NCBI GenBank assembly: GCA_965277435.1
Contig: OZ255821.1
Location: forward strand, 62,001 to 126,000
Length of the DNA: 64,000 nucleotides
Source: Bog-105 sp965277435
GTDB taxonomy: Bacteria; Acidobacteriota; Terriglobia; Bryobacterales; Bryobacteraceae
Direction: 5' to 3'
Notes under the pieces: generated by a model
The model's database searches: none
The model's input: the letters and a program-made list of their open reading frames with translations, nothing else
Told to the model about the DNA's origin: nothing
Translations under genes and position numbers: made by a program
Part shown: positions 60,983-64,000 of the stretch, piece after piece
Layout: the number at the start of each line of letters is the position of its first letter
Position numbering within the stretch: position 1 is the first letter of the stretch

Positions 60983-62482
60983 TTGTCCTTCTCGGAACAA
61001 CCTGGCGAATTTCCGTTCACGCGCGGCATCTATCGAGACATGTATCGGAAGCGGCCCTGGACGATGCGCCAGTATGCCGGATTCGGATCGGCGGAAGAGA
61101 GTAACCGGCGGTATAAATACCTGCTGGCGCAGGGCATAACCGGGCTCTCGGTGGCATTCGATTTGCCGACGCAAATGGGCATGGATTCGGATGACCTGAT
61201 GGCGGCGGGCGAAGTCGGGCGGGTGGGTGTAGCGATCGATTCGCTGGCCGACATGCAGGTGCTGTTCGAGTGCATTCAGCTCAAAGACGTGAGCACCTCG
61301 ATGACGATCAATTCGACGGCTGCCATCCTGCTATGCCTCTACGCGCTGGTCGCGGACAGCCAGGGGGCTGACCGCAAGAAACTCGCGGGGACGATTCAGA
61401 ACGATATTTTGAAGGAGTACGTGGCGCGCGGCACCTACATTTATCCGCCACGCCCTGCGATGCGTATCATCACGGACCTGTTTGCCTGGGCGGGCGAAGA
61501 GATGCCGGAGTGGAACACGATTTCGATCAGCGGGTATCACATTCGGGAGGCGGGTTCGACGGCGGTTCAGGAAGTGGCGTTCACGCTGGCCGACGCGATC
61601 GCTTACATCGAAGCGGCGATCAGCGCGGGGCTGGAGGTGGACCAATTCGCTCCGCGCCTGAGCTTCTTTTTCAATGCGCATAATAATTTTCTGGAAGAGA
61701 TTGCCAAGTACCGTGCGGCGCGGCGATTGTATGCGCGCATCATGCGGGAGCGGTTTGGGGCGAAGTCGGACCGGTCGTGCATGTTGCGCTTTCATGCGCA
61801 GACGGGCGGCTCGACACTAACCGCGCAGCAACCGGAAGTGAACGTGGTGCGGGTGGCATTACAAGCGATGGCGGCGGTGTTGGGCGGGACGCAATCGTTG
61901 CATACCAACGGCCAGGATGAGGCGCTGTCGCTGCCCTCCGAACGGTCAGCCCGCGTGGCACTGAGGACGCAGCAGGTGATTGGTTATGAGAGCGGGGTGA
62001 CGGCGGTGCCCGATCCGTTTGGCGGCAGCGAATATATCGAACGATTGACGGACGAGATCGAAGCCGGCGCGCGCGAGTACATCGCGAAGATCGATGCGCT
62101 GGGCGGGACGCTGGCAGCGATCGAAAGAGGCTACATCCAGGGCGAGATTCAGAATGCGGCATACGCGCAGCAGCGGTCGGTCGAAGAAGGGCGGCAGATC
62201 GTGGTAGGCGTCAATAAATTTCAAACCGAGGAGAGCGATGCGCCGCACACGTTCCGGATCGATCCGGCGCTCGAGCGGCAGCAGGTGGAACGTTTGCGGT
62301 CGGTGCGCGCCTCGCGTTCGGCGAGCGATGTAAAGACGGCGCTCGATCAGCTGGAAACGGCGGCGCGCGGCGATGAAAATCTGATGCCGCGGATCCTGGA
62401 AAGCTGTCGCGCTTTTGTAACGGTTGGGGAGATTTCTAACCAGCTGCGCAAAGTGTTCGGCGAATACCGGGAAAGTTTCTGA
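60983..62482 (+). CDS. Methylmalonyl-CoA mutase catalytic chain
   Basis: The TTG at 60983 gives 499 residues covering the TIM-barrel catalytic part: PFTRGIYRDMYRKRPWTMRQ, YAGFG, FDLPTQMGMDSDD, ARGTYIYPPRPAMRIITDLF and GGTQSLHTNGQDEALSLPSE. The tyrosine in RQYAGF is the residue that distinguishes methylmalonyl- from isobutyryl-CoA mutases. There is no cobalamin-binding domain, so a small subunit must be encoded elsewhere. It would convert methylmalonyl-CoA to succinyl-CoA in propionate metabolism. The ribosome-binding site is weak. Confidence 0.9.
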   Translation: MSFSEQPGEFPFTRGIYRDMYRKRPWTMRQYAGFGSAEESNRRYKYLLAQGITGLSVAFDLPTQMGMDSDDLMAAGEVGRVGVAIDSLADMQVLFECIQLKDVSTSMTINSTAAILLCLYALVADSQGADRKKLAGTIQNDILKEYVARGTYIYPPRPAMRIITDLFAWAGEEMPEWNTISISGYHIREAGSTAVQEVAFTLADAIAYIEAAISAGLEVDQFAPRLSFFFNAHNNFLEEIAKYRAARRLYARIMRERFGAKSDRSCMLRFHAQTGGSTLTAQQPEVNVVRVALQAMAAVLGGTQSLHTNGQDEALSLPSERSARVALRTQQVIGYESGVTAVPDPFGGSEYIERLTDEIEAGAREYIAKIDALGGTLAAIERGYIQGEIQNAAYAQQRSVEEGRQIVVGVNKFQTEESDAPHTFRIDPALERQQVERLRSVRASRSASDVKTALDQLETAARGDENLMPRILESCRAFVTVGEISNQLRKVFGEYRESF

Positions 62483-62491
62483 GAACCTACC

Positions 62492-62716
62492 GTGCTGGTA
62501 AAGGTCCGGCAGGGCAGCGAGATGATCATCGAACAGGGCAACGGGCCCGTGGCTGTCATCAAACCGTCCAGACCCGCAGGCCGCATGATCTCGGAAGTGA
62601 TCGCGGATCTCAAGGCGCGCGGATCGGATGCCACAATGGACGACGGCTTTGCCCGAGACATCGAGGAAGGCATCAAGGCGCAGTGGCAGCCATGGAATCC
62701 GCCCTCCTGGAAATAG
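62492..62716 (+). CDS. Antitoxin-like protein, probably N-terminally shortened
   Basis: GTG 62492 (or ATG 62522) gives up to 74 residues ending GRMISEVIADLKARGSDATM, DDGFARDIEEGIKAQWQPWN, a Phd/VapB-type antitoxin C-terminal half. The usual N-terminal fold is incomplete and begins right after the mutase stop. It may be a remnant of a toxin-antitoxin pair with the PIN fragment that follows. Confidence 0.55.
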   Translation: MLVKVRQGSEMIIEQGNGPVAVIKPSRPAGRMISEVIADLKARGSDATMDDGFARDIEEGIKAQWQPWNPPSWK

Positions 62717-62840
62717 TCCCGACTCCAGTATCCTGATCGCGGTAGAACGCCGGAAGATGAAGGCGGATCAAGCCATCGAGAACGTACAGAAGACGGTCGG
62801 AGAGTCCGTGACTTTAACGCGCATTCTTGGACTGAACATC
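62694..62840 (+). pseudogene. PIN-toxin N-terminal remnant
   Basis: In the frame DSSILIAVERRKMKADQAIE, NVQKTVGESVTLTRI, the start of a VapC protein is visible, with the first catalytic Asp. The sequence after about 62840 no longer follows the family and becomes Pro-rich. No initiation codon is in frame nearby. It is a truncated toxin gene. Confidence 0.65.
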
Positions 62841-63010
62841 ATCCAACTCTGTGCAGCGCCCCCTCCCCTCCCAAAACTCCGTCCGCAGCGGTCTTCGCCG
62901 TCAAGGGTAAGCTTCGGCGCTAATTAGCGTAGGATTCCCGGAAGCAACTCGGCATTAACCGACACGCTTCAATGCGAAGATCTCGGTGTGAATTCAGGGT
63001 AGACTTATCC

Positions 63011-63427
63011 ATGATTCCCCAACGTGGCGGCGCGGAGCAAGGGATCATGGCCGTCCATCAACAATGGCTCGAATATGAGCTTGCTGGCAACATAACAGGT
63101 GTCGTTTCTCTGTGCGTCGACGACGTAGTCTGGCTGCCTCCGAATCAACCGGCCTTGCGCGGCAAGGACGCAGTGGCGGCTTGGCTGGCTGTACTGCCGG
63201 AACATCGGATTCGGCGGCTCGAAATCACAAACGTTCAGATTCACGGCAACGGCGGCATCGCCTACAAGCTGGCTGACTTCACTACCTGGTTTGAAGAGGC
63301 CGGAAAAGCCAGCGACGAGCCAGTGACGGGCAGCCATCTTTGGGTACTGCGGGAATCGTTACCAGAGCACTGGCAAGTAGCTATCGTAGCGTGGTCGATT
63401 ACCGGGCCCACGAAGCGAGCAGCCTAA
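63011..63427 (+). CDS. SnoaL/NTF2-like small protein
   Basis: ATG 63011 gives 138 residues with the NTF2-like pattern HQQWLEYELAGNITGVVSLC, VDDVVWLPPNQPALRGKDAV, then VTGSHLWVLRE and VAIVAWSI. Such cone-shaped folds hold small ligands or act as isomerases or dehydratases. No further function is evident. Confidence 0.75.
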   Translation: MIPQRGGAEQGIMAVHQQWLEYELAGNITGVVSLCVDDVVWLPPNQPALRGKDAVAAWLAVLPEHRIRRLEITNVQIHGNGGIAYKLADFTTWFEEAGKASDEPVTGSHLWVLRESLPEHWQVAIVAWSITGPTKRAA

Positions 63428-63500
63428 AGTGACGGAGTCGTGCGAAAGCAGTTAGAGCATACCGCCCTATTTGAAACGTACTTTCGACGAATTCGTGTAA

Positions 63501-63620
63501 TTCCGGGTCGAAGACCTGCACCGCGCGCTCGATGCTCCGCAGTTGCCGCAAGTGGTCACGGTAGGCGAGATCACCAGCACACTTCGCAACGTATTCGGCG
63601 AATACCGGGAATGTTTCTGA
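63501..63620 (+). pseudogene. Mutase C-terminal remnant
   Basis: The 39 codons FRVEDLHRALDAPQLPQVVT, VGEITSTLRNVFGEYRECF end in the same TGA context as the methylmalonyl-CoA mutase at 62482 (VGEISNQLRKVFGEYRESF). It is a divergent paralogue fragment with an in-frame stop upstream. It lies just before the alcohol dehydrogenase gene. Confidence 0.75.
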
Positions 63621-63654
63621 GAGTCGATTCGTGCCAACAGCGCATCCTACGCGC

Positions 63655-64000
63655 ATGAGCGACATACAAGCATTGGCCGCCATGCAGGCTAAAGGCAAGC
63701 TGGAACCGTTTTCGTTCGACCCGGGACCGCTCGGCGATAAAGAAGTCGAGATTGCCGTCGAGTACTGCGGAATATGCCATTCGGATCTGTCGATCATCAA
63801 CAACGAATTTGGCATAACGAAGTACCCGCTCGTACCAGGGCATGAAGCGATCGGCAAGGTAGTCGCCCTCGGGACTGACGCCAAGCTGGTGAAAGAAGGG
63901 CAGACGGTTGGTGTGGGGTGGTTCGCCGAAAGCTGTCTATATTGCCGGGAGTGCCTGGCGGGCGATCACAACCTGTGCGTCCGTGGAAAACCGACCATTG
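63655..64000 (+). CDS. Zinc-dependent alcohol dehydrogenase, N-terminal part
   Basis: The frame from ATG 63655 continues past the window. It has the medium-chain dehydrogenase features YCGICHSDLSII (zinc ligand Cys), PLVPGHEAIGKVVALG and the structural-zinc cysteines CLYCRECLAGDHNLC. The sequence is of the cinnamyl-type/YahK-like group. It would reduce aldehydes with NADPH. The rest of the gene is outside the window. Confidence 0.9.
   Translation, partial: MSDIQALAAMQAKGKLEPFSFDPGPLGDKEVEIAVEYCGICHSDLSIINNEFGITKYPLVPGHEAIGKVVALGTDAKLVKEGQTVGVGWFAESCLYCRECLAGDHNLCVRGKPTI

Overview
The window looks like chromosome of an Acidobacteriota species, probably of the Solibacter/Bryobacter type. This rests on an 874-residue orphan MacB/FtsX permease next to a PadR regulator (the ADOP arrangement), short interspersed hairpin repeats at convergent gene ends, tandem Uma2 genes and several decayed toxin-antitoxin modules. 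The assignment is made from gene content only. No CRISPR array or rRNA was seen.

Bases 1 to about 33,985 are the right part of an integrated conjugative element. Transfer genes come first: a VirB8/TrbF-like end, a small membrane protein, a relaxation/replication-type protein, an unknown protein, a ribbon-helix-helix protein, a VirD4-type coupling protein, a VirB11-type ATPase and a RepB-type primase. A nested set of perfect inverted repeats (2897-3097) between them is a candidate oriT or other DNA-processing site. Cargo follows: regulators, a DoxX protein, a complete RND efflux operon, an exported cupin, and a UbiD/UbiX/SDR/aldehyde dehydrogenase set suggesting aromatic acid and aldehyde turnover. 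A GAF-domain two-component pair, a PLP lyase and an XRE-cupin/B3-B4 pair come next. Decayed genes (LysR, SDR, PLP decarboxylase) lie between them. The right end is a large serine recombinase whose reading frame runs into the 3' half of a tRNA-Gln(TTG) gene, which marks the attachment site. The left end is outside the window.

From 34,000 to 64,000 the genes are ordinary chromosomal functions: pseudopilins with a secretin, SmpB, leucyl aminopeptidase, GlgC, a PadR/ADOP pair, TetR with an SRPBCC protein, RseP and Dxr, a cystathionine gamma-synthase-family enzyme behind a structured leader, CPBP protease, VapBC modules, a MocA-like transferase with a MerR/TPR protein, FeoA-FeoB-TrxB, Uma2 pair, a methylmalonyl-CoA mutase catalytic chain, and the start of a zinc alcohol dehydrogenase.

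Two themes run through the window. Several small accessory genes carry single-base frameshifts, many in short homopolymers, so decay and sequencing error must be told apart. Several loci carry pieces of other local genes: a divergent partial copy of rseP lies beside glgC, and a divergent mutase C-terminus lies beside the alcohol dehydrogenase. The observations I consider most worth checking are the nested inverted repeats at 2.9-3.1 kb, the controller-type operator pair at 9.64 kb, the leader RNA at 50.0 kb, and the serine recombinase/tRNA junction.
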